Of a DNA stretch of 64,000 nucleotides, positions 17,878 through 26,600 are shown piece by piece. How positions within the stretch are numbered: position 1 is the first letter of the stretch; every line of letters starts with the position of its first letter. Under the pieces are notes generated by a model. That model had not been told where the DNA came from. It saw only the letters and a program-made list of their open reading frames with translations, and did no database searches. The DNA is from JBCDAP01 sp038747915 (lineage in GTDB: Bacteria > Planctomycetota > Phycisphaerae > Phycisphaerales > UBA1924), in contig JBCDJJ010000002.1 of assembly GCA_038747915.1 (NCBI GenBank), forward strand, positions 1 through 64,000. The letters are read 5' to 3'. The position numbers were made by a program, and so were the translations under genes.

Positions 17878-18243
17878 ATGGCATCGTCGTCCGCGATTAC
17901 GCCCACGAGGCCCAAGAGCGAGACCCGCCGCGAGGTGAAGCGGCCGCGGCTGTGGCATGTCGTGATGCACGACGATGATGACCACACGTACGAGTACGTC
18001 ATCGAGCTGCTGATCGATTTGTTCGGATTCACCGTGGAGGGCGCGTACGAGGTGGCAAGCCGTGTGGATACCGCCGGCCGCGGCGTGGTCGTGACGGTGC
18101 ACAAGGAGCTGGCCGAGCTCAAGGCCGAGCAGATCCGTCATTACGGGCCGGACCCGCGGATCGCCTCGTGCACGACGTCGATCTACGCGACGATCGAGCC
18201 CGCTGAGGGCGAGGACGACAGCGATGATTCTGGCGACGGTTGA
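17878..18243 (+). CDS. clpS: ClpS adaptor protein
   Basis: ClpS binds N-degron substrates and delivers them to the ClpA/ClpC ATPase for degradation by ClpP. The 121-residue protein has a disordered N-terminal ~24 residues and a ClpS core (RLWHVVMHDDDDHTYEYVIE near 24-43, then VTVHKELAELKAEQI and ASCTTSIYATIEPA). The usual NDDxTP sequence at the substrate pocket is DDDDHTY here. The tail is acidic. I chose the ATG at 17878, 5 nt after TATCGT. An Aat aminoacyl-transferase, which makes N-degrons, is encoded at 60438-61130. Confidence 0.88.
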   Translation: MASSSAITPTRPKSETRREVKRPRLWHVVMHDDDDHTYEYVIELLIDLFGFTVEGAYEVASRVDTAGRGVVVTVHKELAELKAEQIRHYGPDPRIASCTTSIYATIEPAEGEDDSDDSGDG

Positions 18244-18254
18244 TCGCGCACGCC

Positions 18255-18357
18255 GGTGGTGGGAGCGTCCCGCTCCCACGAAGGAAGTGCAGCAGGACCG
18301 TTCACCACCCTTGAGTTGATGGGCACGCATTCGCGGGAGCGGGACGCTCTCGCCATC
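18255..18357. repeat. Inverted pair of 28-bp REP-like hairpin elements (pair A)
   Basis: Copy 1 at 18255-18282 starts GGTGGTGGGAGCG and folds as a 9-bp stem with a TCC loop; copy 2 at 18330-18357 is the same element on the other strand, 24 of 28 positions identical. The pair fills the gap between clpS and the dehydrogenase gene. A related pair is at 35156-35253. Confidence 0.6.
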
Positions 18358-18411
18358 GACGGTGACCGGCTCGGGTGACAGGCGATGCGTGGAGTGGCAT
18401 GATCCACGCTG

Positions 18412-19419
18412 ATGTCCACTCACCCACCCTCCACAGCACGCGATGACCAACCCACACCGACACGGCCCGATCGCCCGGTGATCGTGCAGAGCGAGCATCT
18501 TGACGCGGTGTGCGGGGCGTGGCTCGGCGAACGGGCGGATCTATGCGTGGTGGCGTTCGATGATCCGGCGTTCGAGGAGTCGCTCGCGGAGGCCGAGGGG
18601 CTGCTGGTTCGCACGTACACGCAGGTCAACGCGAGCCTGCTGGAGCGCGCGCCCAAGCTCAGGTGCGTCGGCCGCGCCGGCGTGGCGGTGGAGAACATCG
18701 ACATCGGCGCGTGTCGGGCGCGGGGTGTGGAGGTGGTGCATACGCCGGGCGCGAACACGCAGAGCGTGGTGGAGTTGATGCTGGCGTTCATGTTGGATGC
18801 GTTTCGGCCGCGGGTGTTTCTGGAGGAGCCGCTTGCGAGCGAGCGGTGGCGGTCGCTCCGGAAGGAGCTGATCGCACCTCGGCAGCTTCGTGATTTGACA
18901 CTCGGGATTGTGGGCTTCGGGCGCGTGGGCTCGCGCGTGGCGGAGCTGGCGCGTGTGCTCGGCATGCAGGTCGTATTCACCGAGCTTCGTGAGATCCCCG
19001 CGCACGAACGGTTCGGGGCCGAGCCGGTCGATCTCGACGCCCTGCTCGCGGGGTGTGATGTGGTGAGCGTGCACGTGGACGATCGGCCCTCGAACCGGCG
19101 GATGTTCTCCGGGTCGCAGTTCGCCCGGATGCAGGACGATGCCCTGCTGATCAATACAAGCCGGGGCTTTGTGATCGATCCGCTCGCGCTCGCGGCGTGG
19201 CTGCGCGATCACCCCGCGGCGCAGGCGATTCTGGATGTACACGAGCCCGAGCCGATCGAGGCGGGCGACCCGCTGCTCGCGCTGCCGAATGCTCGTCTCA
19301 GCCCGCATATCGGCGCTGCGACGGCCACGGCGCACCGGAACATGAGCTGGGTGGTGCGGGATCTGTGGGGCGTGCTGTGCGGCGAGCCGGCGGTGCATCC
19401 CGCGCCGGATCGTGCATAA
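18412..19419 (+). CDS. D-isomer 2-hydroxyacid dehydrogenase (SerA-like)
   Basis: The 335-residue NAD-dependent dehydrogenase has the Rossmann motif GIVGFGRVGSRVAELA near 164-179, and the catalytic Arg, Glu and His in NTSRG, VHEPEP and SPHIGAAT. The N-terminal half has RAGVAVENIDIGACRARGVEVV, typical of phosphoglycerate dehydrogenase. It lacks the C-terminal ACT domain of full-length SerA and could use another 2-hydroxyacid; serine synthesis is possible but not certain. The ATG at 18412 has no clear SD; a weak CATGAT lies 8 nt upstream. Confidence 0.88.
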   Translation: MSTHPPSTARDDQPTPTRPDRPVIVQSEHLDAVCGAWLGERADLCVVAFDDPAFEESLAEAEGLLVRTYTQVNASLLERAPKLRCVGRAGVAVENIDIGACRARGVEVVHTPGANTQSVVELMLAFMLDAFRPRVFLEEPLASERWRSLRKELIAPRQLRDLTLGIVGFGRVGSRVAELARVLGMQVVFTELREIPAHERFGAEPVDLDALLAGCDVVSVHVDDRPSNRRMFSGSQFARMQDDALLINTSRGFVIDPLALAAWLRDHPAAQAILDVHEPEPIEAGDPLLALPNARLSPHIGAATATAHRNMSWVVRDLWGVLCGEPAVHPAPDRA

Positions 19420-19420
19420 T
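19415..19420 (+). promoter_or_regulatory. Candidate -10 CATAAT for the O-methyltransferase gene
   Basis: CATAAT overlaps the stop codon of the upstream gene. A leader of about 30 nt with GGAGAA at 19444-19449 precedes the ATG at 19457, so this gene would have a normal 5' leader. Confidence 0.3.
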
Positions 19421-19456
19421 CGTTGCCCGGGCGAGTGAGAGCTGGAGAACCGTGAG

Positions 19457-20131
19457 ATGTCGGTGGCCGAGAGCTGGGACAGCGTTGATGAGTACCTCGC
19501 CGGCCGCGTGGTGCCGGCGGACGAAGCGCTCGTTCGCGCACTTCGCACGAGTGCTGAGGCGGGTTTGCCGGAGATCCAGGTATCGGCGACGCAGGGGCGG
19601 TTTCTCACGCTGCTCGCGCGGATGATCGGTGCCCGCCGGGTGCTCGAGATCGGGACCCTCGGTGGGTACAGCGGGATCTGCTTCTGCCGCGGCCTCGGCG
19701 CCGGTGGCCGGCTCGTGACGCTCGAGGTCGATCCCGTGCATGCCGAGGTGGCGCGGGCGAACCTCGACCGCGCCGGGTGCTCGGAGATGGCGGAGGTTCG
19801 GCTGGGCGATGCCTCGGAGACGCTCGCGGAGATGGCTGAGCGGGACGAGGAGGTGTTCGACCTGGTCTTCATCGATGCGGATAAGCAGCGGATGGCCGAG
19901 TACTTCCACGCATCGCTCGAGCTCTCGCGGCCGGGCACGGTGATCGTGGCCGACAATGTGGTGCGTGGCGGGGCCGTGGTCGACCCTGATCGAGACGACC
20001 CCGCGGTACAGGGGGTACGGCGGTTCTTCGATGCCGTCAACGCCGAGCCGCGTGCCGAGGCAACGGCGCTACAGACCGTGGGCAGCAAAGGGTACGACGG
20101 GTTCGCGCTGATCGTGGTGCGTGAGCGCTGA
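19457..20131 (+). CDS. SAM-dependent O-methyltransferase, caffeoyl-CoA OMT type
   Basis: The 224-residue class I methyltransferase has motif I VLEIGTLGGYSGI at 62-74, VTLEVDPVHAEVARANL for the SAM ribose, and FDLVFIDADKQRMAEYF, the metal-binding acidic motif of the cation-dependent caffeoyl-CoA/catechol O-methyltransferase family. ADNVVRGG follows. The bacterial substrate is unknown; a catechol-like or other hydroxylated small molecule is expected. It has GGAGAA upstream of the ATG. Confidence 0.88.
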   Translation: MSVAESWDSVDEYLAGRVVPADEALVRALRTSAEAGLPEIQVSATQGRFLTLLARMIGARRVLEIGTLGGYSGICFCRGLGAGGRLVTLEVDPVHAEVARANLDRAGCSEMAEVRLGDASETLAEMAERDEEVFDLVFIDADKQRMAEYFHASLELSRPGTVIVADNVVRGGAVVDPDRDDPAVQGVRRFFDAVNAEPRAEATALQTVGSKGYDGFALIVVRER

Positions 20132-20167
20132 CGGCGAGGATATTCACAGCGTGACGGGGCATCGGCG

Positions 20168-20173
20168 TACACT
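20168..20173 (+). promoter_or_regulatory. -10 box TACACT, leaderless-type, before the DinB-fold gene
   Basis: TACACT ends 6 nt before the ATG at 20180. TTCACA at 20143-20148 could be a -35, but the 19-nt spacing is long. No SD is present. Confidence 0.45.
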
Positions 20174-20179
20174 GCGGCG

Positions 20180-20683
20180 ATGAACACTGCCCCGCTCGGT
20201 GTCGCTGCCCACCACCGGATGTACATCCAAGAGGTGTGGGCGATCGATCGTCAGATTGCGGCGCTCGAGGAGGTGGCGAAGTACCAGTCTGGTACGACAC
20301 TGGCGCGGGCGATCACGAAGCTCGCGCATGTGGTGATCGCGCGAGACGTGTGGCTGAGCCGGATCGATCCGGAGTCGGGCCGGCCGGACGAGCTGTGGCC
20401 GCGCGACTGGACGCTCGCGCAGCTGCGCGAGACGGTGTCCGCGAGTCAGCAGCGCTGGGGCCGATTCCTAGATCGGCTCACGGCCGATGGACTCTCGCGC
20501 GAGATCGACTACGAGTCGTACGAGGGGAAGGCGTGGACAAACACGCTCGAGGAGATCCTGCTCCATGTGTGGAGCCACGGCTTCTACCACCGCGGGCAGG
20601 TCGGCGCGCTGATCAACGAGCTGGGGGGCACGCCCCCAGCGATCGATTTCATCGTGCACGCACGCGTCAGCCCCGGGGAATGA
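20180..20683 (+). CDS. DinB-family four-helix metal-binding protein
   Basis: The 167-residue protein has the DinB/YfiT-like pattern of three dispersed metal-ligand histidines: His in KLAHVVIARDVWLSRI (~49) and the pair in VWSHGFYHRGQ (~132-137), ending in the family signature GALINELGGTPPAIDFI. Members act as thiol-dependent or other small-molecule enzymes; nothing here fixes the substrate. It runs toward the phosphoesterase gene, with 22 bp between the two stops. Confidence 0.82.
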   Translation: MNTAPLGVAAHHRMYIQEVWAIDRQIAALEEVAKYQSGTTLARAITKLAHVVIARDVWLSRIDPESGRPDELWPRDWTLAQLRETVSASQQRWGRFLDRLTADGLSREIDYESYEGKAWTNTLEEILLHVWSHGFYHRGQVGALINELGGTPPAIDFIVHARVSPGE

Positions 20684-20705
20684 CGCGCGGCGCGGGTCGT
20701 TCGGG

Positions 20706-22409
20706 TCAGTTCTGCTGCGAGCCGGGCTCGGTGACATGCATGGCGCGGCGACCGGTAACGGTGCGCCCGGACATGTCGGTGGCCTCGATCTCGAAGAGGT
20801 GCAGCCCGTGCGCGCGTGGGACGCTGATCTGCGCCTCGAACATGTTGTGGGAGATCTGCGGGTTGGGAGAGGGACGGATGCCCTCGGGCCTGTTCTCACG
20901 CTCGGCGGAGGCGACCTCGGCGTAGAAGGGGTCGGGCTGCGGGGCGTGGGTCATCTGGCGCCACGGGCCGGGTGTGCCGTTGGAGATGACGCGGGCACGG
21001 ACACGCGACTGATGGCCGGTGGTGCCCCAGATGTTGGCGAGCAGGGTCATGTTGGGCTCGAGTTCACCCAGCTCGATCTCGCGCGGCGTGATAATGCGCA
21101 TGTCCTTGTTCACGCCGGCGTAGATCGACTCGAAGCGAACCGCGTACTGGTTGCCCTTGACCGTGAGCACGCCGTAGCCGCGCGGGGTGCCGTCACGCAT
21201 CAGGCCGTGCGGCACACCCTCGACATCACGGACACCGCGGTACCAAGAGCCGGACGTGGTGCCGACGTTGTAGTGGTGGTGGAAAGGCACGCGGTCGTTG
21301 ATGTAGCCGGCGTCGGAGCCGAGGAAGAAGTGCTGGTTGACGTGGGTGTGCCCCGAGAGGCTCAGTGTGTTGGGGAACTGGGAGATGTGGCGGAGGAGTT
21401 CGGCGAGCTCGGGCACGCGGTGGATGCTCTCGGGGTCGTTCGAGGCGAAGGGGATGTGGGCCGCAAAGACAATCAGGTCGTCCTTATCGACATGGGCGAG
21501 GTAGTTGAGGATGAACTCGATCTGATCGGGGCGGAGGTGGCCCTTGTAGTTGCGGCGGTTAGGGAAACCACGCTCGTCGGCTCGCGCGAAGCCGTCCCAC
21601 GGGGTCATATCTTCGTCGAAGCCATGAAAGCCGTTGTAGTAGACGTTATCGAGGATGATGAAGTGGGCGCGGCCGTGCTGGAAGGCGTAGTTGGGCGGGC
21701 CGTAGACGCGCTCGAAGGTTTCATCGGCGAACTCGTCGTTCGGCGAGAGGAAGTTCATGTCGTGGTTGCCGTAGACGTTGCGGACGGGGATGCCGAGGAC
21801 CGATTGAGCCGCGTTGAGCGGCTCGAACAGGTCGAGGTCATCGCCGACAAGATCGCCCAGGCTCACCGCGAAGGCGGCGCCCGAGCTGCGCAGCGGCTGA
21901 AGGATCTCATCCGTGTAGAACATCATCTGCTCGACGGAGTAGGCCTGCGGGTCGCCGAAGAGCAGCACATCGAACTCCCGTGCCTCGCGCGACTTGGTGA
22001 GCGGGAAGTCGATCCAGGTCGGCAGGTCTCCCGTGGGCGCAACGCCGGGGAAGATAAAGTCGGCGTCGGGTGAGCCCCCGGGCTTGTGGATGTAGTAGAA
22101 ACGCGGGATGTTGTGCTCGTCGCGCGGCGTGTCATAGCCCGCGGGCTCGATGACGAAGACAATGTCGTCGTGGTCGATATCGATGCGGTAGCGGCCGAGC
22201 GGATCGGTCTTCACGACATCGCGACCGTTGGAGACGAGCACCCCGGGGATGCCCTGATCACCGGGGTCGATGGTGCCGTTGCTGTTGGCATCGTGGAAGA
22301 CGACCCCCGTGGCTGTGGCGGCGTGCGACTCGTGATCGTGAGACCCGGCGCTCACGGATGCACCGAGCACGAGTGCGGCGATGGCGGAACAGCGATGGGG
22401 TGTTGGCAT
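20706..22409 (-). CDS. Secreted calcineurin-like metallophosphoesterase
   Basis: The 567-residue exported enzyme has a signal peptide (cleavage near 20), an SdrD/B-type beta domain (~33-100; VVFHDANSNGTIDPGDQG and LGRYRIDID), then a calcineurin-like domain: GDPQ at 152-155, GDLVGD at 185-190, GNHD at 214-217, AAHIPF and SGHTHVNQHF. A C-terminal beta-rich domain (~390-560) follows, typical of this planctomycete and bacteroidete type. It should hydrolyse phosphoesters outside the cytoplasm. The GntR-type regulator gene ends 48 bp upstream on the same strand, so the two may form a regulator-enzyme pair. Confidence 0.88.
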   Translation of the reverse strand: MPTPHRCSAIAALVLGASVSAGSHDHESHAATATGVVFHDANSNGTIDPGDQGIPGVLVSNGRDVVKTDPLGRYRIDIDHDDIVFVIEPAGYDTPRDEHNIPRFYYIHKPGGSPDADFIFPGVAPTGDLPTWIDFPLTKSREAREFDVLLFGDPQAYSVEQMMFYTDEILQPLRSSGAAFAVSLGDLVGDDLDLFEPLNAAQSVLGIPVRNVYGNHDMNFLSPNDEFADETFERVYGPPNYAFQHGRAHFIILDNVYYNGFHGFDEDMTPWDGFARADERGFPNRRNYKGHLRPDQIEFILNYLAHVDKDDLIVFAAHIPFASNDPESIHRVPELAELLRHISQFPNTLSLSGHTHVNQHFFLGSDAGYINDRVPFHHHYNVGTTSGSWYRGVRDVEGVPHGLMRDGTPRGYGVLTVKGNQYAVRFESIYAGVNKDMRIITPREIELGELEPNMTLLANIWGTTGHQSRVRARVISNGTPGPWRQMTHAPQPDPFYAEVASAERENRPEGIRPSPNPQISHNMFEAQISVPRAHGLHLFEIEATDMSGRTVTGRRAMHVTEPGSQQN

Positions 22410-22457
22410 GGCGTCTCTCTCGGAACGGGTGGGGTGGAAACAGTGATGCGGGCAGCC

Positions 22458-23174
22458 TCAATCCGGCTGCTCGCCTGGCATGAATCGGAACTTGACGGCA
22501 TCGGCCCGGAAGCGACCGATGAAATACTCGACCGGCTCATCGGTACGCACATCAACGTTGCACGCTGCAACGGTCAGGATCGGAACCTTCGAGGGGGCGA
22601 ACAGCGCCGCGGCGTCCTGCGTGGTGGGCACCGAGGCGAGCACCGTGGTCTCCATCTGCCGCAGCCGCTGACCGGTGCGGCCAAGGATGGCGGCGTGGAG
22701 CGAGCCACCGGAGAACTCATCGACGAGCCATCCGAAGCTCGGCGGGAGGTAGTGACTCGAGACCACGATGGGCAGATCGTCGGCCCGGCGGCGCTGCTCG
22801 ATCCAGACGACCATCTCGCCGAGTTCGACACCGAGCGCCTGCGCGGCCTCGGGCGGGGGCACGCGCCACCCCTTGTCCATCAGATCGCCCGCCGGCGACA
22901 TGCCCTCGGCCTCGATGGACTCGGTGAAACGTGTCTTCTCGGCGATGCGGTAGTCGATGAGCCGGCCGAGCACCATCGTGCCACGGCCCTGCCGGCGGAG
23001 CACCAACCCCTCTTGGCTCAGCACGTCGAGGGCGCGGCGGACGGTGTGTCGGTTGACCGCGAAGCGCTCAGCGAGCACAGACTCGGACGGGAGAAACTGG
23101 CCCGGGTTGTACTCGGCACAGATCTCCGAACGAAGCGCCTCAGAAATCTGTTGGTATGGGGCAGTCTTGGCCAT
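22458..23174 (-). CDS. GntR/HutC-family transcriptional regulator
   Basis: The 238-residue regulator has a GntR winged helix (about 5-70; PYQQISEALRSEI, GQFLPSESVLAERFAVNRHT and RRALDVLSQEGLVLRRQGRGTMV) and a UTRA effector domain (from RFTESIEAEG, with SSHYLP and EPVEYFIGRFRAD). It resembles PhnF-like regulators. With a phosphoesterase gene just downstream, a phosphorus-related effector is plausible (inference). I preferred the ATG at 23174 over a GTG 33 bases upstream because the family fold starts right after it. Confidence 0.88.
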   Translation of the reverse strand: MAKTAPYQQISEALRSEICAEYNPGQFLPSESVLAERFAVNRHTVRRALDVLSQEGLVLRRQGRGTMVLGRLIDYRIAEKTRFTESIEAEGMSPAGDLMDKGWRVPPPEAAQALGVELGEMVVWIEQRRRADDLPIVVSSHYLPPSFGWLVDEFSGGSLHAAILGRTGQRLRQMETTVLASVPTTQDAAALFAPSKVPILTVAACNVDVRTDEPVEYFIGRFRADAVKFRFMPGEQPD

Positions 23175-23293
23175 CACGCAACCCGAGCGGCGGACGCCGC
23201 GCTCCACTCACCGCCGCCACATCCAGCGGGTCTCGACTCCCATCCGGCACCGGGTGCGACATGCTCGCGCCCTGGATCAATGCCGAAGGTGCG

Positions 23294-23322
23294 AGAATAC
23301 CACGCCGTTCGGCAGGGACCAA
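23294..23322 (-). promoter_or_regulatory. sigma70-type promoter of the gntR-phosphoesterase pair
   Basis: Reading the minus strand, TTGGTC (23322-23317) and TATTCT (23299-23294) are exactly 17 nt apart. The predicted leader is about 112 nt. Best-matched promoter in the window. Confidence 0.5.
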
Positions 23323-23526
23323 GAGCACCGGGAGTACAGAGCATTGGGCCCGTGGTCGATGGAACCTCGCGCGGCGGATCCACGAGTGGCCGGCCTGCTT
23401 CATAGGATCGGTGTGGAGACGTGAGCATCTGGGCGCGAGTGATTCCGGCTCTGCTTGGCTGATTCGACACAGCACGAGTGCGCCGATCTGCCCTCGGCAT
23501 CAGGGTTTGGAAAGGCCGATGCGCTG

Positions 23527-23637
23527 CGTGTCCGCATCGCTCGGCCTCCGGGTTGATCACGCGAGTTGTGTCGAGTTGTCGTCGAGTCGCGTGATCATCG
23601 GCCGGCACGGGTCCGGGTCAGACTCGATGCGGACACG
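23527..23637. other. Nested inverted-repeat structure
   Basis: A 13-bp perfect inverted repeat (23527-23539 with 23625-23637) encloses a 10-bp perfect one (23555-23564 with 23587-23596). It lies 44 bases past the stop of the lamin-tail protein gene on the minus strand, so it may be a 3' UTR structure or terminator, though no U tract follows. Confidence 0.45.
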
Positions 23638-23680
23638 TGCCCGCACCGAGGACTGAGGACAAGGCGAAGGCGTGATCCAC

Positions 23681-26600
23681 TCAATCGAGGATCGCGCCGT
23701 CGTCCAGAAGCTCCTGCAGGGTGACGACGTTGCACCCGCCGCCGAAGGCCACGAGCACAGCGATGAAGTCTTCGGCGTCGACATCACCGTCGAGGTCGAG
23801 GTCGCCCTCGGCAAGACGCTGGGCCACGGGCAGGCCGGTGTCCACGGTGCTACCAAAGCCGACGAGGATGCCGATGAAGTCATCGGCGTCGCTATCGCCG
23901 TCGCCATCGAGGTCGCCGGCGCAGATGCCGCAGAGGAGGTCATCGGCGCCGGTGCCGCCCTCGCTCCAGGTGCCGCCGGCGAGCACGCAGGCGCGCTCTT
24001 CGGTGGCCTCGACGATGGCCGACGGATCGGTGTCGGGCGCGGTGCAGCACGCACCGGTCGGGACGACCGGCGACGCACCGAGGTCGGTGATGGTCACGAC
24101 GTTCTGCAGGGTGCCCGGCGAGCCGAAGAAGTTGAAGGAGTTGAACACCGGGTTGATGATCGAGGGTGTCGCGTAGGCAGCGGCGTCGTTGGTGGTGCCG
24201 TCGAGCGTGAAGTCGTTCGCGCGGGTCGTGTCACCATCGGTGCCGGTGAAGGACGACGCCTCCCAGTTGGTGCCCACATCGTTGCCGGCCTCGGTGTAGT
24301 TGCCGGGGCGGAGGAAGATCGAGCCCGAGTCGAGCAGCGGGTCGTTCGAGAACTGGTTGCCGAGCGGCCAGGGGAACAGGTCGTCGAAGTTGACGATGTC
24401 CTGGGTGTCGCTGTTGCCGTCGACGAGCCGGAGGAACTCGTTGACCTGCGACGGGTCGTTGGAGAGGTTGGCGATGCCGAGCGGGCCGGAGTTACCGCCG
24501 AAGCCGGCATCCGGATCGTCGTACCACGCCGATACGACCGCGACCGGGTAATCACCGGGGTACGCGTTGTAGAGCGAGGCCGCCGGGGTGAGGTTCTCGG
24601 CGAGCTCCTCGGCGTCGAAGCCGACGACCACGAGGACACCACCTGCAGGGACAACGGTGCCGACCGGGAACCCGGTGGTGCGGCCGTCCTCATCCTGGAG
24701 GAAACCGCCGGAGAGATCGATGTCGGCGTTGGTGGTGTTGTAGATCTCGACGTACTCCGAGTCGCCGCCCTCGAACTCGGGGGCGTTGGGATCGAGCACG
24801 ATCGCGCCCATGGTGTCGACGGAGGAGGAGGAGAAGCTGTTGGTGAAGTAGGCGAGCTCGGTGATGATCAGATCACCGACGGGGCGCTCGGAGGTGCCCG
24901 AGGCAACAACGCCGGGTGAGCCGAAGTCGTTGCCGGAGGACTGGTTCGTGAAGAAGGTGCCCTGTGCGGACTGGTACGCGCCGTCGAGGTCGGCGATCGA
25001 GAACCGCCAGCTCGAGCCGAGATCGTTATCCTCGTCGATCGTGCCCGCTGCGATGACCTCGGGGATCACGTAGATCGAGAGGCCGTCGATGTTGCCCGGG
25101 AACCCGGCAAAGGGCTGACCGGAGGAGTCGTTGGCGGAGTAATTGGCGGCGTCGACGACGAAACCGGCGGCGTTGAGGATGGCCGGGATCTCGATGTCGG
25201 GGCGCGCGTTGCTCGAGAGCGCATCGAAGTCCTCGACGAGGAAAGCGTTGACACCGGGGCCCCACTGGTCCTGGAACTCGGCGAGGTTGTCGCCGAGCGG
25301 GGTGTCGGCGCCGGGGATGCCGTCGTCTTCGATGAAGTTGTCGCCGACAAGGACGAGGGCCTCACCGGGGGCGATGGTGGTGCCGGCGGGGAAGGGCTGG
25401 CTCTGGCTGCCGTCGGGGAAGGCGAGGTCGATGTAGGTGAAGCCCTCGAGATCGACGGTCGTGGCGCCCGGGTTGTAGATCTCGAGCCAGTCGAGCTCGA
25501 AGTCGGTGTTGGGGTTGAACATGATCTCGGTGATCACGACCGCGCCGACGGTGCAGACGTCAAGCTTGCCGTCGCCGTCGGCATCGAGCATGCCGCCCAC
25601 GCCGCCGGAGCCGCCGTTGTTGTCGATCTGCACCGCGTCGGGGGTGCCGTCGCGGTCACAGTCGGCGGCGGGGTTGAAAGCGAGGTCGCAGAAGTCCAGG
25701 AAGCCGTTGCCGTCAGCGTCGTTGGAGCCACCCGAGGCGTCGCTCAGGTCACTCTCCGACGCGGTGCCGCCGCCATCGATGATCTGGCAGGCATCGAGGA
25801 TGCCGTTGTTGTCGCAGTCATCGAAGCCGCCGAAGAAGATGTCCTCGATGTCGGGCGTGCCGTTGTCGTTGCAGTCATCGGGGATCGGCGTGTTGTTGTA
25901 GAAGCCGGGGCTACCGAGGTTGAGGTTGGAGTTGTCGGGGTTGGTCTCGTCGATACCGGCGAGGAGCTCGACCTCGACGATCTGCACGCCCTCTGCATCG
26001 AACACCGGCAGACCACCGTTGGCCTCGGTGGTGATCTCGTAGACGGGATCGCCGTCGTTGATGAACGGGGCGAGGTCGACGAACTCGGGGTTGGTCTCGG
26101 GGTCGATCGGCTGCTCGGGGTCGAAGTCGGGGTTCGGCGCCTGGGTGTCGAAGGTCGGGTTGCCGTCGAGGTCCTCGAACACCGGGACGACGAAGAGCTC
26201 GGTCGTCACGCGTGTGAACTCGACGACGCCGGTCGCCGGGTTGGCAACATCGGCCGGGCGGCTCACACCCCAGTTGATGCCGAGGTCATTGAGGGTCGCC
26301 GAGGTCGCGTTGGAGCGGAGGGTGATCGACTGGCCGCCGGCGCCCGAGATCTCGGTGGTGGTGGGCCAGTTGTCGTTGCCGAAGGCCTGCTGATTGATCA
26401 CATCGACGAGGTTGGCGCCGCCGGCGGCGTAGTTCTCGATGTGCTCGAACTGGTTCTGACCGCTCGTGAAGCTGGTGTAGAGGGTGAGGTCCTCGGTCCC
26501 AGCCGAGCCGAAGGGCACGAAGTTGCCCGAGTCCGCCGGGTTCTCGACCACGCCCTGATCAAAGATGGCAGCGATTTCGTTGCCGATGTTGGGGCTGTTC

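Larger units (their letters stand above)
23175..23680. other. 506-base gene-free stretch
   Basis: The stretch holds the gntR promoter and, nearer the 3' end of the lamin-tail gene, a nested inverted-repeat structure (23527-23637). I see no coding sequence with the codon bias of its neighbours. Confidence 0.5.

Noticed and set aside
23672..24919. A 415-codon plus-strand frame
   Set aside because: It is antisense to the lamin-tail gene, whose signal peptide and Ca-binding motifs are unmistakable.
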